In this document: positions 16,010 to 23,649 of the stretch, one piece after another
How the letters are laid out: every line of letters begins with the position of its first letter
Numbering within the stretch: position 1 is the first letter of the stretch
Notes under the pieces: generated by a model
What the model was told of the DNA's origin: nothing
The model's input: the letters and a program-made list of their open reading frames with translations, nothing else
Databases searched by the model: none
Translations under genes and position numbers: made by a program
DNA from: Methylobacteriaceae bacterium
GTDB lineage: Bacteria > Pseudomonadota > Alphaproteobacteria > Rhizobiales > Beijerinckiaceae
Reading direction: 5' to 3'
Length of the DNA: 64,000 nt
Assembly: GCA_020638195.1 (NCBI GenBank)
Contig: JACKJC010000001.1
Location: 733,001 to 797,000, forward strand

Positions 16010-17461
16010 ATGGACGACGCAATCGCATTCGCTTCGGCGCGCACATTGGCGGGTATGGTGCGCGAGAAGAAGGCGAGCGCCGTCGAACTCCTCGACTTCT
16101 ATCTCGCGCGGATCGACCGGCTGAACCCGCGCATCAACGCCGTGATCCTCGAGCGCGCCGAGGAGGCCCGCAAGGAGGCCGCGCGCTGCGACGAACTGAC
16201 GGCGAAGGGCCAGTCGCTCGGCCCGCTGCACGGCGTGCCGATGACCGTGAAGGAATCCTTCGACGTCGCGGGAACGCCAAGCACATGGGGCCTGACCGCG
16301 CATCGCGACAATATCGCCGAGCGCGACGCGCTTTCGGTCGAGCGCCTGAGGCGCGCCGGCGCTATCGTCTTCGGCAAGACCAACGTGCCGGTCTGGCTCG
16401 CCGATTGGCAATCGTTCAATCCGATCTACGGCACGACCAACAATCCCTGGAATGTCGGACGCACGCCGGGCGGTTCGTCGGGCGGCAGCGCGGCGGCGCT
16501 GGCGGCGGGCCTGACCGGCCTCGAGCTCGGCAGCGACATCGGCGCCTCGATCCGCAATCCCGCGCATTATTGCGGCGTCTATGGGCTCAAGCCGACCTTC
16601 GATATCTGCCCGCGCGACGGCCATCTGCTGCCAGGCAGTTTCGCGCACGGCGACATCTCCGCGATCGGCCCACTTGCGCGCTCGGCCTACGACATTGAGG
16701 CCGCGCTCGACATCATCGCCGGCCCGAACGCGCTCGACGCGACGGGCATGCGGCTGGCATTGCCGCGCTCGAACAAGACGAAAATTTCGGACTTCCGCGT
16801 CACAGTCATGTCGGGCGCCGAAACCGCGCCGGTCGACGCAGCTGTGCGTAAAGAGATCGAGACGCTGGCCGACTGGCTGGAGAAGCAGGGCGCGACCGTC
16901 GATCGCGTCGCGCGTCCCGTCGATCCCGCCGAGGCGCACGAGACCTACATCATGCTCCTGCGCTCCGCGACCAGCGCCGCGCCCGACGAGGCGGCGCACG
17001 CAAAGCTCCTCGCCGCGCGTGACGAGGTCGGCAGCCGCAACGATTATTACGCTTGGCATGTACGCGCCAATACGATGGGCCATCGCGAATGGCTCGGCTG
17101 GAACAACAGGCGCGCGCGCATGGTGCAGGACTGGGCGCGCTTCTTCACACGGTTCGACCTGCTGCTCTGCCCGACGGCGACGACGACTGCTTTCCCGCAC
17201 ATGCAGACCGGCGAACGCTGGGAGCGGATGATCTCGGTCGACGGCAAGGACCAGCCGACAACGACGCAGCTGTTCTGGGCCGGCTATTCCAACATGGTCT
17301 TCCTGCCGTCCATCGTCGCGCCCGCGGGGCTGGCGGCGGATGGATTGCCGGTCGGCGTGCAGATCGTCGCGCCGGCCTATCAGGACCATAGCGCGATCCG
17401 GTTTGCGCAATTGCTGGAGGACCAGTATCGGGCGTTCACGCCGCCGCCGGGTTTCGCTTAG
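16010..17461 (+). CDS. amidase-signature hydrolase
   Basis: 483 residues, complete amidase-signature enzyme. The Ser-cisSer-Lys triad is visible: Lys in MTVKESFDVAG, the glycine-serine loop GGSSGGSAAALAAG and the nucleophile region SDIGASIRNPAHYCGVYG. It hydrolyses a C-N amide bond in the cytoplasm; the substrate is not predictable. C terminus (GLPVGVQIVAPAYQD) is the usual family ending. Not GatA, which would sit with gatB or gatC. It separates the GT/ACP operon from the sphingolipid operon and may be unrelated to either. Confidence 0.9.
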   Translation: MDDAIAFASARTLAGMVREKKASAVELLDFYLARIDRLNPRINAVILERAEEARKEAARCDELTAKGQSLGPLHGVPMTVKESFDVAGTPSTWGLTAHRDNIAERDALSVERLRRAGAIVFGKTNVPVWLADWQSFNPIYGTTNNPWNVGRTPGGSSGGSAAALAAGLTGLELGSDIGASIRNPAHYCGVYGLKPTFDICPRDGHLLPGSFAHGDISAIGPLARSAYDIEAALDIIAGPNALDATGMRLALPRSNKTKISDFRVTVMSGAETAPVDAAVRKEIETLADWLEKQGATVDRVARPVDPAEAHETYIMLLRSATSAAPDEAAHAKLLAARDEVGSRNDYYAWHVRANTMGHREWLGWNNRRARMVQDWARFFTRFDLLLCPTATTTAFPHMQTGERWERMISVDGKDQPTTTQLFWAGYSNMVFLPSIVAPAGLAADGLPVGVQIVAPAYQDHSAIRFAQLLEDQYRAFTPPPGFA

Positions 17462-17493
17462 CGCGGGACGAACTTTGGCGGAATCATCCCGCC

Positions 17494-17583
17494 GTCATTG
17501 CGAGCGGAGCGAAGCAATCCATCCCCGGGGGACTATCCAGTCTCTGGGATGGATTGCTTCGTCGCTGCGCTCCTCGCAATGAC
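17494..17583. repeat. palindromic intergenic repeat (GTCATTGCGAGC type)
   Basis: Arms of about 30 bases: GTCATTGCGAGCGGAGCGAA on the left and its near-perfect complement ending GCGCTCCTCGCAATGAC on the right, separated by a short GC-rich centre. It lies between the convergent ends of the amidase gene and the sphingolipid operon and can form a long hairpin, perhaps ending transcripts from both sides. I know this repeat type from other Hyphomicrobiales genomes. Confidence 0.85.
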
Positions 17584-17630
17584 GGTCGCGTTTCCGTCAA
17601 ATCGAACCCGCCGTGGGAAGTTGAGGCTAC

Positions 17631-18350
17631 TTACTGATGCGTCTTTCGTCTGCCTTTTTTGAAGAATGTTGTTGCTCGACGAATTGGCGTATCCGGTTCC
17701 GTGCCAGCACACTCGGTGACTACGACGATTAGCGCGTTCCACAGTTCGGCTGCTTTCGCGCCGCCCTGCAATCTGGCGAGTTTCCCGAAATTCATGATTG
17801 CGATGCAGGCGGCCAGACTTCCAAGTGTCGAATAGCGCTTCGGCAGACTTGTCTTCGGCATGATCTTAGACAGGGCTATCGCAAGACAAACAGCAAGAAC
17901 GGCCGTAAGGAAAGACTTGTATAGCGCGGCTCCGGCGAGTCCTGTGATCAGGACAAGTCCGATCCCGACCGCAACTATCCGGCTATTTTGCAACTCCGGG
18001 ATAGTGAGTCCGAGTTGTGCTTCGAGGCTCGTCCAAATTTTCCGTGCGCCTTGATCACGTAGAAACGGGCGCAAGTCGGTCGAGGGAGAAAGTTCGCCGC
18101 CGTAACCGATTTTGCGAAGCGCGGATCTCAGCCGAAAATATGCCAGCGTGGAAACGTATCCGGCCTTCGTGCCCTCTGAAATATTCAACTTGGAGGCAAC
18201 GAGATCGTAAAGATCGCCAAACGTAATGCAGCCCTTGGCTTCGTCGTCGCTCAACTGTGTGCTGAAGGCCTTTTCGACCCCAAGAACAATCTCCAGGTCG
18301 TCACCATCGCCGCCCAAGTTGAAGCTGTTCGTCGTCGCCTTCCCATCCAT
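17631..18350 (-). CDS. membrane protein with serine-less ACP-like domain
   Basis: About 239 residues from ATG 18350 (a GTG at 18353 is adjacent). The N-terminal 45 residues read like helices II-III of an acyl carrier protein (DDLEIVLGVEKAFSTQLSDD, then ITFGDLYDLVASKL), but the modified serine that should precede them is replaced in LGGDGDDL. A middle region follows, then two or three membrane helices (about 125-165 and probably 175-195) and a Lys/Arg-rich tail. It starts six bases after the hydroxylase stop and is last in the sphingolipid operon. Possibly a membrane scaffold that mimics ACP to recruit pathway enzymes; that role is inference. Base composition is less GC-rich than the neighbours. 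Confidence 0.7.
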   Translation of the reverse strand: MDGKATTNSFNLGGDGDDLEIVLGVEKAFSTQLSDDEAKGCITFGDLYDLVASKLNISEGTKAGYVSTLAYFRLRSALRKIGYGGELSPSTDLRPFLRDQGARKIWTSLEAQLGLTIPELQNSRIVAVGIGLVLITGLAGAALYKSFLTAVLAVCLAIALSKIMPKTSLPKRYSTLGSLAACIAIMNFGKLARLQGGAKAAELWNALIVVVTECAGTEPDTPIRRATTFFKKGRRKTHQ

Positions 18351-18356
18351 CACGGA

Positions 18357-19043
18357 CTAAACCGGCTTCTCGCCCGGCCTGTCGTCCCTCGTGTAGCCCG
18401 TGCCGAAAGCCGTGTCCCAATAGGGGCAGCTCACGCCATAGCCGCGGAGCGGATCGCGGAAATGGTGCAGCAGATGCGCGCGGCGCAGCATCTGCTCGAT
18501 CTTCGTGCGCGGCGGCCGGTGATGAATGTGAAAGTGGATCTCGTCGTACAGCACGTAGCCGACGAGGAAGCCCGCCGTCACCGTGTACGAGATCGGCGCC
18601 GGGAACAGCGCGGCGATGACGACGTAAGCCAGCGCCATCAGCGGCAGGCTCATCAGCGGCGGCATGACGAGGCGCAGCGGGTCGCTGGGGTGCACGTGAT
18701 GCACGCCGTGCAGCAGGAAGTGGATGCGTTCGCCGATCTTGCCCGGGAATTCCGTATGGAACAGCCAGCGATGGAAGACATATTCGCTCAGCGTCCAGGC
18801 GACATAGCCGAAGATCAGGGAGCCGATCGTCGCATACCAAGGCTGCGCCATCGCGCCCTTCCAGCCGATCCAGGCCGCAAACGGCAGGTAGAAGAGCGGG
18901 AACCACCACGGCACGCGGGACAGCTTGTCCAGAACGGGATTGTCGAAGATGCGCGGCGAGGCGGCGAGCAGCTCCGCCTTGCTCATGCCTTCCGTCGACA
19001 TATGCGCGTAGGGGTCGCGCACGTCCTGTGTTGTGTCGCTCAT
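18357..19043 (-). CDS. FA2H/Scs7-like fatty acid hydroxylase (sphingolipid alpha-hydroxylase candidate)
   Basis: 228 residues of the fatty acid hydroxylase superfamily. The di-iron histidine clusters appear in order: H91-x4-H96 (EYVFHRWLFH), H108, H112-x2-HH116 (HFLLHGVHHVHP), H170-x-H-x-HH175 (YDEIHFHIHH) and H190-x2-HH194 (RAHLLHHF). The surrounding text (HGVHHVHPSDPLRLVMPP) is closer to eukaryotic FA2H/Scs7, which 2-hydroxylate ceramide N-acyl chains, than to sterol C5-desaturases. Unlike yeast and animal enzymes there is no cytochrome b5 domain. Three or four membrane helices. It starts eight bases after the desaturase stop. Alpha-hydroxylation of ceramide is the best guess; carotenoid or sterol-type hydroxylation is less likely here. 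Confidence 0.85.
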   Translation of the reverse strand: MSDTTQDVRDPYAHMSTEGMSKAELLAASPRIFDNPVLDKLSRVPWWFPLFYLPFAAWIGWKGAMAQPWYATIGSLIFGYVAWTLSEYVFHRWLFHTEFPGKIGERIHFLLHGVHHVHPSDPLRLVMPPLMSLPLMALAYVVIAALFPAPISYTVTAGFLVGYVLYDEIHFHIHHRPPRTKIEQMLRRAHLLHHFRDPLRGYGVSCPYWDTAFGTGYTRDDRPGEKPV

Positions 19044-19050
19044 TGCCGCC

Positions 19051-20058
19051 TCACTCCGCCGGCGTCATCGGCGGTTCGCCCTTCAACGCCAGATTCTCCG
19101 TGCGCGACAGCAGCGAGAATTTCGGGTTGAAGATGAAGTCGAAGAACAACTTCACCCACGATTTGTGGGCATGCAGGTCGTTGTAGAACTCCGGCGCCAT
19201 TTCTTTCAGCTTCGGCAGCAGCGTCCAGGGAATCTCCTGAAAGTCGTGATGCTCGTTGTGGTAGCCGATGTTGAGCGCGAAGAAATTCAGCGGGCCATAA
19301 TAGTCGAACGTGCCCTGTCCCGGCCAGGCGGCGTAATGCTCCTGGATCCAGCGCGCGCCCAGCGGATGCAGGCCGACCGAGAACCAGAAGGAGGCGAAGA
19401 GATAGAACAGCGCATTGCCGCCGAGGAAGTACCAGACGACGGCGTCGAACACCGCGATGACCGCGAAATTGATGTAGGTCCACGGGCCCCAGATCGGCAC
19501 TGTGCCCTTCAGGCGATAGATGCGGGTCAGTTGCATCACGGGGAAGAAGAACAGCCACAGCGCCTTGCGCCACCAGACGTTGCCGACGAGCTTCGCCTCC
19601 CAGCCGCTTGGCACGTCGGCGTCGTAATCGTAACTCGAGAGATGCGAATGGTGTTTCACGTGGTAGCAGCGAAATCCCATCGCGGTCGGAAAGGCGTTCG
19701 GCAGATCGGCGAGGATCGCGTTCCACTTGTTGAGCGTCGGGCTCTCGAACACGGCGTTGTGGATGGAATCGTGGATGATCACGAACATGGCGTGATTGGC
19801 GAAGGCGCCGACGCAATAGGCAAGGATCAGTGTCGCCCACCAGTAGGACATTCCCAGATGCCCCATCCAGGCGGCGATCGCGACCTGCAGCACAAAAATG
19901 CCGGCCGTGATCCAGAATGTCTTGATATCGCGCACCATGAGGGTCGCGACTTCCGGATGGGCGGCGAGGATCGCCTTGCGGCGGTCGACATGGGAACGGT
20001 CGACGCCGAGCGCGGTGACGGGAACGGTCATGTTCATATCGGTCTTTCCGGGCCTCAT
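19051..20058 (-). CDS. DES1-like sphingolipid Delta4-desaturase/C4-hydroxylase
   Basis: 335 residues, membrane fatty-acid desaturase superfamily with histidine boxes HDSIH (96-100), H133-x2-HH137 (CYHVKHHSH) and HNEHH (267-271). What makes it DES1-like is the diagnostic context: an N-terminal lipid-desaturase leader (HVDRRKAILAAHPEVATLM), HPLGARWIQEHY, then YYGPLNFFALNIGYHNEHHD, and the tail LPKLKEMAPEFYNDLHAHKS. These are hallmarks of dihydroceramide Delta4-desaturases of animals, fungi and plants. Its ATG overlaps the acyltransferase stop by four bases. It would act on the sphingoid chain of a ceramide in the inner membrane, using O2 and an electron carrier not encoded here. Desaturation versus C4-hydroxylation cannot be told by eye. 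Confidence 0.88.
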   Translation of the reverse strand: MRPGKTDMNMTVPVTALGVDRSHVDRRKAILAAHPEVATLMVRDIKTFWITAGIFVLQVAIAAWMGHLGMSYWWATLILAYCVGAFANHAMFVIIHDSIHNAVFESPTLNKWNAILADLPNAFPTAMGFRCYHVKHHSHLSSYDYDADVPSGWEAKLVGNVWWRKALWLFFFPVMQLTRIYRLKGTVPIWGPWTYINFAVIAVFDAVVWYFLGGNALFYLFASFWFSVGLHPLGARWIQEHYAAWPGQGTFDYYGPLNFFALNIGYHNEHHDFQEIPWTLLPKLKEMAPEFYNDLHAHKSWVKLFFDFIFNPKFSLLSRTENLALKGEPPMTPAE

Positions 20059-21248
20059 CGGGCCAGCGCCGCTCCGGCGGACTGCGCCGCGCCATCGAGG
20101 CGTCTCTCGTAGATACGATGAATCTTGTCGATCTTGGCGCCGCTCATTTCGATCGGCTTGCGCATGCCGGCGTTATCTTCCAGAACCCAGCCGAATTCTA
20201 CATGATCTAGCGCAATTTTGCGGCTGCGCAGGCGCAACTCCTCGATCATGGTCAGGATGATCATGCCCCCGCGCGCACTTCTATGTAGCGCCTGGCTCAT
20301 GCCGAACAATGCGAGGCGGCCGGATTTGTAGGCGCCCTTGCGGATACGGCCGATGACCTTGGGCAGGCCTGTAGGGAACAGCCGGCCGCCGAGATCGGCG
20401 GTCGCTTCATGCAGGTTCGGCACGACGATGCCGAAGGCGACCGCCTCGCCGTCGAGTTCGGTGACGAAGCCCCAATCTTCCGTCATCAGGAATTTCAGGC
20501 TGTCGGCCATGGACTTGAACTCGTCGCGGGTGATCGGGACGAAGCCCCAATTGCCGGCCCAGGCGTCGTTGAACAGGCGGGTCATGAGATCGACCTCGGA
20601 GGCGAGGTCGTTCATCCGCAGGGGCCTGAACTTCAACCGCGCCTTCCATTCCGGCCGGTTCAGCAGGATCGGCTCGGCCGCGCGGTCCCTGTCCGAAAGA
20701 TCGTATCCATAGGAAATCAGATCGCGCGCCTTGGCATAGCCCAGCGCCTCGACGTGACGGCTGAGATAGGGCGGATGCCAGGGCATGAAGACCATGGGGA
20801 TGGCCTCGAACCCCTGGATCAGCATGCCGCATTCCGCGTTGATCGAGGGGGAGAACGGCCCGTGGATCACGTCCGCGCCCTGGGCGCGCAGCCAGCCCTC
20901 GGCGGCCTTGAGCAGGGCCGCGATGACCTGGCGGTCGTCGATCGCGTCCAGCGCGCCGAACTGGAAGGGCGAGGCCTTGTTCGGCCGGGCGTCGTTATAG
21001 ACCTGCGCCTCGATCCGCCCAACCGTGTCGCCGTCGCGCTTGGCCAGAAACGCCTGCGAACGCACCAGCTTGTAGTGGGGATTGAGCATGTGCGCGTACA
21101 TCGTCCAGCGCTCGGCGTCGAGCGACGGGGAAAAGCCCGGCTGGCCCGTGTAGAGCAGGCGAGGGACGCGGCAGAATTCCATGAAGGAGCGCAGCCCCGA
21201 GACCGGAATGATCTCGACGGCGCTGGGGCGTGCGGGGGTCTCGGACAT
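20055..21248 (-). CDS. bacterial ceramide-synthase-like N-acyltransferase
   Basis: 397 residues resembling the GNAT-fold proteins that act as ceramide synthases in sphingolipid-making Alphaproteobacteria. Features seen: an early substrate segment (FCRVPRLLYTGQPGFSPSLD), a mid-protein block (HGPFSPSINAECGMLIQGFE) and the acceptor-side DAWAGNWGFVPITRDEF, then a C-terminal VEFGWVLEDN. The protein is unrelated to eukaryotic TLC-domain ceramide synthases. It would join an acyl chain to the amino group of a sphingoid base or its 3-keto form. It lies 73 bases after the serine palmitoyltransferase gene. Assignment is by family recall plus operon context. Confidence 0.82.
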   Translation of the reverse strand: MSETPARPSAVEIIPVSGLRSFMEFCRVPRLLYTGQPGFSPSLDAERWTMYAHMLNPHYKLVRSQAFLAKRDGDTVGRIEAQVYNDARPNKASPFQFGALDAIDDRQVIAALLKAAEGWLRAQGADVIHGPFSPSINAECGMLIQGFEAIPMVFMPWHPPYLSRHVEALGYAKARDLISYGYDLSDRDRAAEPILLNRPEWKARLKFRPLRMNDLASEVDLMTRLFNDAWAGNWGFVPITRDEFKSMADSLKFLMTEDWGFVTELDGEAVAFGIVVPNLHEATADLGGRLFPTGLPKVIGRIRKGAYKSGRLALFGMSQALHRSARGGMIILTMIEELRLRSRKIALDHVEFGWVLEDNAGMRKPIEMSGAKIDKIHRIYERRLDGAAQSAGAALAR

Positions 21249-21321
21249 TGCGCCGCAATAACACGGGGCGGGGCCCGCGCCAAACGTCCCGCTCGAGATT
21301 TGGAAACGCTTTAGCGGCGGT

Positions 21322-22569
21322 TCAGAGCGCTGCGGCCGGCTGCTCGCCCGGGAAGGGCGTACGCGGCGGCTCGACCACGGGCCGATCCACGATCAGCTGC
21401 ACCACCTGGCGGATCTCTTCCTCGGTGTGGTTGGCCGAGATGAAGAAGCGCAGGCGCGGCTTGTCCTTGGGCACGCCCACCTGCACGACCGGCGGCACGT
21501 AGACGCCGTGGGCCAGCAGATGCTGCGAAACCGCCATGGTCTCCCAGACCGAATTGAACAGGATCGGGATGACGGCGCGGCCGATGGCGGGGCCCGTGTC
21601 GAGCCCGGCGGCCTGGGCGGTGTCGCGCAGGAATTCGGCATTGTGGGACAGCTTGGCGATACGCCAGCTCTCCGTCTGCATCAGCTCCAGCGCCTTGGCG
21701 GCGGCCGCCGTGATGACCGGGGACAGGCCGACCGAGTAGACGAAGCCCGGCAGGGTGAATTTCATCCAGTCGATCAGCACCCGACTGCCGGCAACGAAGC
21801 CGCCGCAGGAGGCGAAGCTCTTCGAGAGCGTGCCGATGATGAGATCGACCCGCTTGGGATCGACGCCGCAATATTCGCACAGGCCCGCGCCGCGCTCGCC
21901 GAGCACGCCGATCGAATGGGCCTCGTCGACCAGCAGCCAGGCGCCGTGCTTTTCCTTGATGTCGCAGATGCGCGCGAGATCGACCGTGTCGCCGTCCATC
22001 GAATAGAGGCTTTCCACCACGATCAGCGCATTGCGGTACTTTTCGCGATGTTCGCTCAGCAATTGCTCGAGATGGTCGAGGTCGTTGTGGCGGAAGACGA
22101 TCTTGTCGGCGTCTGAGGTCCGGGCGCCGGTCGCCACGCTGTTGTGGGACAATTCGTCGAGGAAGATCGCGTCGCGTTTGGCCATCAGGTGAGTGATGAC
22201 CGTGAGGTTGGTCAGGTAACCAGAGACCAGCGACAGCGTCGCCTCGGTTCCGAGGAACTTCGCGAGGTCGTCCTCGAACTTCTGGTGGGTCGAGCGCTCG
22301 CCGCCGACCAGGCGCGAGGCCAGCGCTCCGACGCCCAGCGTGTCGATAGCCTGATGGGCGGCCGCCTTCACCTCCGGATGCTCGGCGAGGCCGAGATAAT
22401 CGTAATTGGCGAAGGAGACGTAGTGTCCGTTGCCGCGCGCCTGGATTTCCGCCTTGAGCGTATCCGTGGGCGCGAAGAACGGATTGCCGTGTTCCTCGAG
22501 AATGGCGCTGCCGGCCAGGCGGTAGCGCCTGTACGCATAGTCCGAAAGGCTTTTGTGCTTCTTCGCCAC
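21322..22569 (-). CDS. spt: serine palmitoyltransferase (alpha-oxoamine synthase)
   Basis: 415 residues, PLP-dependent alpha-oxoamine synthase family. PLP-binding Lys250 in GTLSKSFASCGG, Asp215 and His218 in LVDEAHSIGVLG, and the ring-stacking histidine region ELSHNSV at 139-144. It condenses an acyl thioester with an amino acid, releasing CO2; serine plus a fatty acyl-CoA/ACP gives 3-ketosphinganine. The relatives BioF, KBL and HemA share the fold. Choice of serine palmitoyltransferase rests on the following acyltransferase, DES1-like and FA2H-like genes; no biotin or heme genes are near. Cytoplasmic and soluble, as usual in bacteria. First gene of the operon, with a candidate promoter at 22714-22742. 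Confidence 0.88.
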   Translation of the reverse strand: MAKKHKSLSDYAYRRYRLAGSAILEEHGNPFFAPTDTLKAEIQARGNGHYVSFANYDYLGLAEHPEVKAAAHQAIDTLGVGALASRLVGGERSTHQKFEDDLAKFLGTEATLSLVSGYLTNLTVITHLMAKRDAIFLDELSHNSVATGARTSDADKIVFRHNDLDHLEQLLSEHREKYRNALIVVESLYSMDGDTVDLARICDIKEKHGAWLLVDEAHSIGVLGERGAGLCEYCGVDPKRVDLIIGTLSKSFASCGGFVAGSRVLIDWMKFTLPGFVYSVGLSPVITAAAAKALELMQTESWRIAKLSHNAEFLRDTAQAAGLDTGPAIGRAVIPILFNSVWETMAVSQHLLAHGVYVPPVVQVGVPKDKPRLRFFISANHTEEEIRQVVQLIVDRPVVEPPRTPFPGEQPAAAL

Positions 22570-22713
22570 GCAGAGACGTTCCGGTTACGGGCGATCCGCC
22601 CCTGATTGCGTCGCCGCGCTCCCTCGAGCCGCAGGTCCGACGCAGACCCTTACCACCAACCCCTAGGCCCGCGCCAGTAGCGCGGTTAACGGCGCTGTCC
22701 GCAATTAGTCACC

Positions 22714-22742
22714 AGCTAAACCATTTCCGCGCATCCCGTCAA
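22714..22742 (-). promoter_or_regulatory. spt: candidate promoter of the sphingolipid operon
   Basis: Minus-strand TTGACG, 17 bases, then TTAGCT, in a locally AT-richer patch about 145 bases before the serine palmitoyltransferase start. Its -35 box and spacing match the candidate promoter of the exporter operon (9349-9377). Confidence 0.45.
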
Positions 22743-22773
22743 ATTCGGGCGGGTCACGGCTGGTTAGGCGGGA

Positions 22774-22801
22774 CTTGAACGCGCCGCGGGATCGCCCATA
22801 T
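22774..22801 (+). promoter_or_regulatory. RpoH (heat-shock) promoter of hsp20
   Basis: CTTGAA at 22774-22779, a 16-base spacer, and CCATAT at 22796-22801 fit the alphaproteobacterial sigma-32 pattern. It is placed about 60 bases before the small heat-shock protein start. Confidence 0.65.
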
Positions 22802-22862
22802 CCTGATGCGTGCGGCGCGCCATAACGGGCGTCGCGGATCGAGGCGCCTGAGGGGCTTCCAG

Positions 22863-23291
22863 ATGTCGCGTACGCCTACCCTGAATTCCCCCTTTCTTCT
22901 GGGGTTCGAGACGATCGAGCGAGCGCTGGATCGCGTCACGCGCGCCGCCAGCGACGGCTATCCGCCCTACAACATCGAGCGCCTCACGCGCACCGAGAGC
23001 GAGCCGGATCGCCTGCGCATCACTCTGGCCGTGGCCGGGTTCACGCGCGAGCAGCTCGAGATCACGGTCGAGGAGAACCAGCTCGTCATCCGCGGCCGCC
23101 AGCAGGACGATCGGGAGCGAAACTATCTGCATCGCGGCATCGCCGCCCGGCAGTTCCAGCGCGCTTTCCTGCTCGCCGAGGGCATGCAGGTGCTGAGCGC
23201 GGACCTGTCCAACGGACTTCTTTCGGTCGATCTCGTCCGGCCCGAGCCGGAACGGATCATCCGCAAGATCGATATCTCTGCACGCGACTGA
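22863..23291 (+). CDS. small heat-shock protein, Hsp20/IbpA family
   Basis: 142 residues from ATG 22863; an in-frame upstream start would overlap the transcription start. An alpha-crystallin domain spans about residues 35-130 with LAVAGFTREQLEITVEENQLVIRG, YLHRGIAARQFQRAFLLAEG and the LLSVDLVRPEPE strand. It is an ATP-independent holdase that keeps unfolding proteins soluble under heat. An RpoH-type promoter precedes it, and the DUF1150 gene follows 48 bases downstream, an arrangement I know from other Hyphomicrobiales. Confidence 0.93.
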   Translation: MSRTPTLNSPFLLGFETIERALDRVTRAASDGYPPYNIERLTRTESEPDRLRITLAVAGFTREQLEITVEENQLVIRGRQQDDRERNYLHRGIAARQFQRAFLLAEGMQVLSADLSNGLLSVDLVRPEPERIIRKIDISARD

Positions 23292-23339
23292 GTTCGGCGC
23301 AGAGATGAGCGGGCCCGAACGGGCCGCAAGGAGAGTAGA

Positions 23340-23585
23340 ATGACCCAATCGCCCTTTACCCCCGAACAATTCGCCAAGCTCGGCGCGGGTCAGGTCGCCT
23401 ACGTTCGCGAAATGACCGGCGAGGACGTCAAGCGGCTGTTCCCGCAGGCGCCAGAGGTCGAGCCCGGCCTGAAACTGTTCGCCCTGCTGTCGGCCGAAGG
23501 CGCGCCGATCGTGCTGGCCGACAGCCGCGACACCGCGGTCGCCAGCGCTTGGGAAAACGAGCTCGAGACGGTGAGCGTGCACTGA
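23340..23585 (+). CDS. DUF1150-family protein
   Basis: 81 residues, acidic, soluble, with the DUF1150 pattern (YVREMTGEDVKRLFP, then LFALLSAEGAPIVLADSRD). Function is unknown in the literature I can recall; the gene habitually follows an hsp20 gene in this group and is probably co-transcribed from the heat-shock promoter. A GGAG motif lies a few bases before the ATG. Confidence 0.88.
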   Translation: MTQSPFTPEQFAKLGAGQVAYVREMTGEDVKRLFPQAPEVEPGLKLFALLSAEGAPIVLADSRDTAVASAWENELETVSVH

Positions 23586-23587
23586 CG

Positions 23588-23649
23588 GGGATCGCGAGCC
23601 TTCAGGCTCGCTTGCGAAGGGATTGCAAGCCTGATGGGCTCGCGGTCCG
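23588..23649. repeat. GCGAGCC-type palindrome, intergenic copy
   Basis: Imperfect inverted repeat between the convergent ends of the DUF1150 and PBP1A genes. Left arm GGATCGCGAGCCTTCAGGCT, right arm ending GATGGGCTCGCGGTCC. It shares the core CGCGAGCCTTCAGGCTCG with the elements inside dnaX (41898-41953) and after the fadJ-like gene (55648-55671). It fills the gap almost exactly and could act as a two-way terminator. Confidence 0.75.

Noticed and set aside
22802..22862. ROSE-type RNA thermometer in the hsp20 leader
   Set aside because: The leader can fold around GGCGCC, but the conserved UYGCU element facing the ribosome-binding site is not present.
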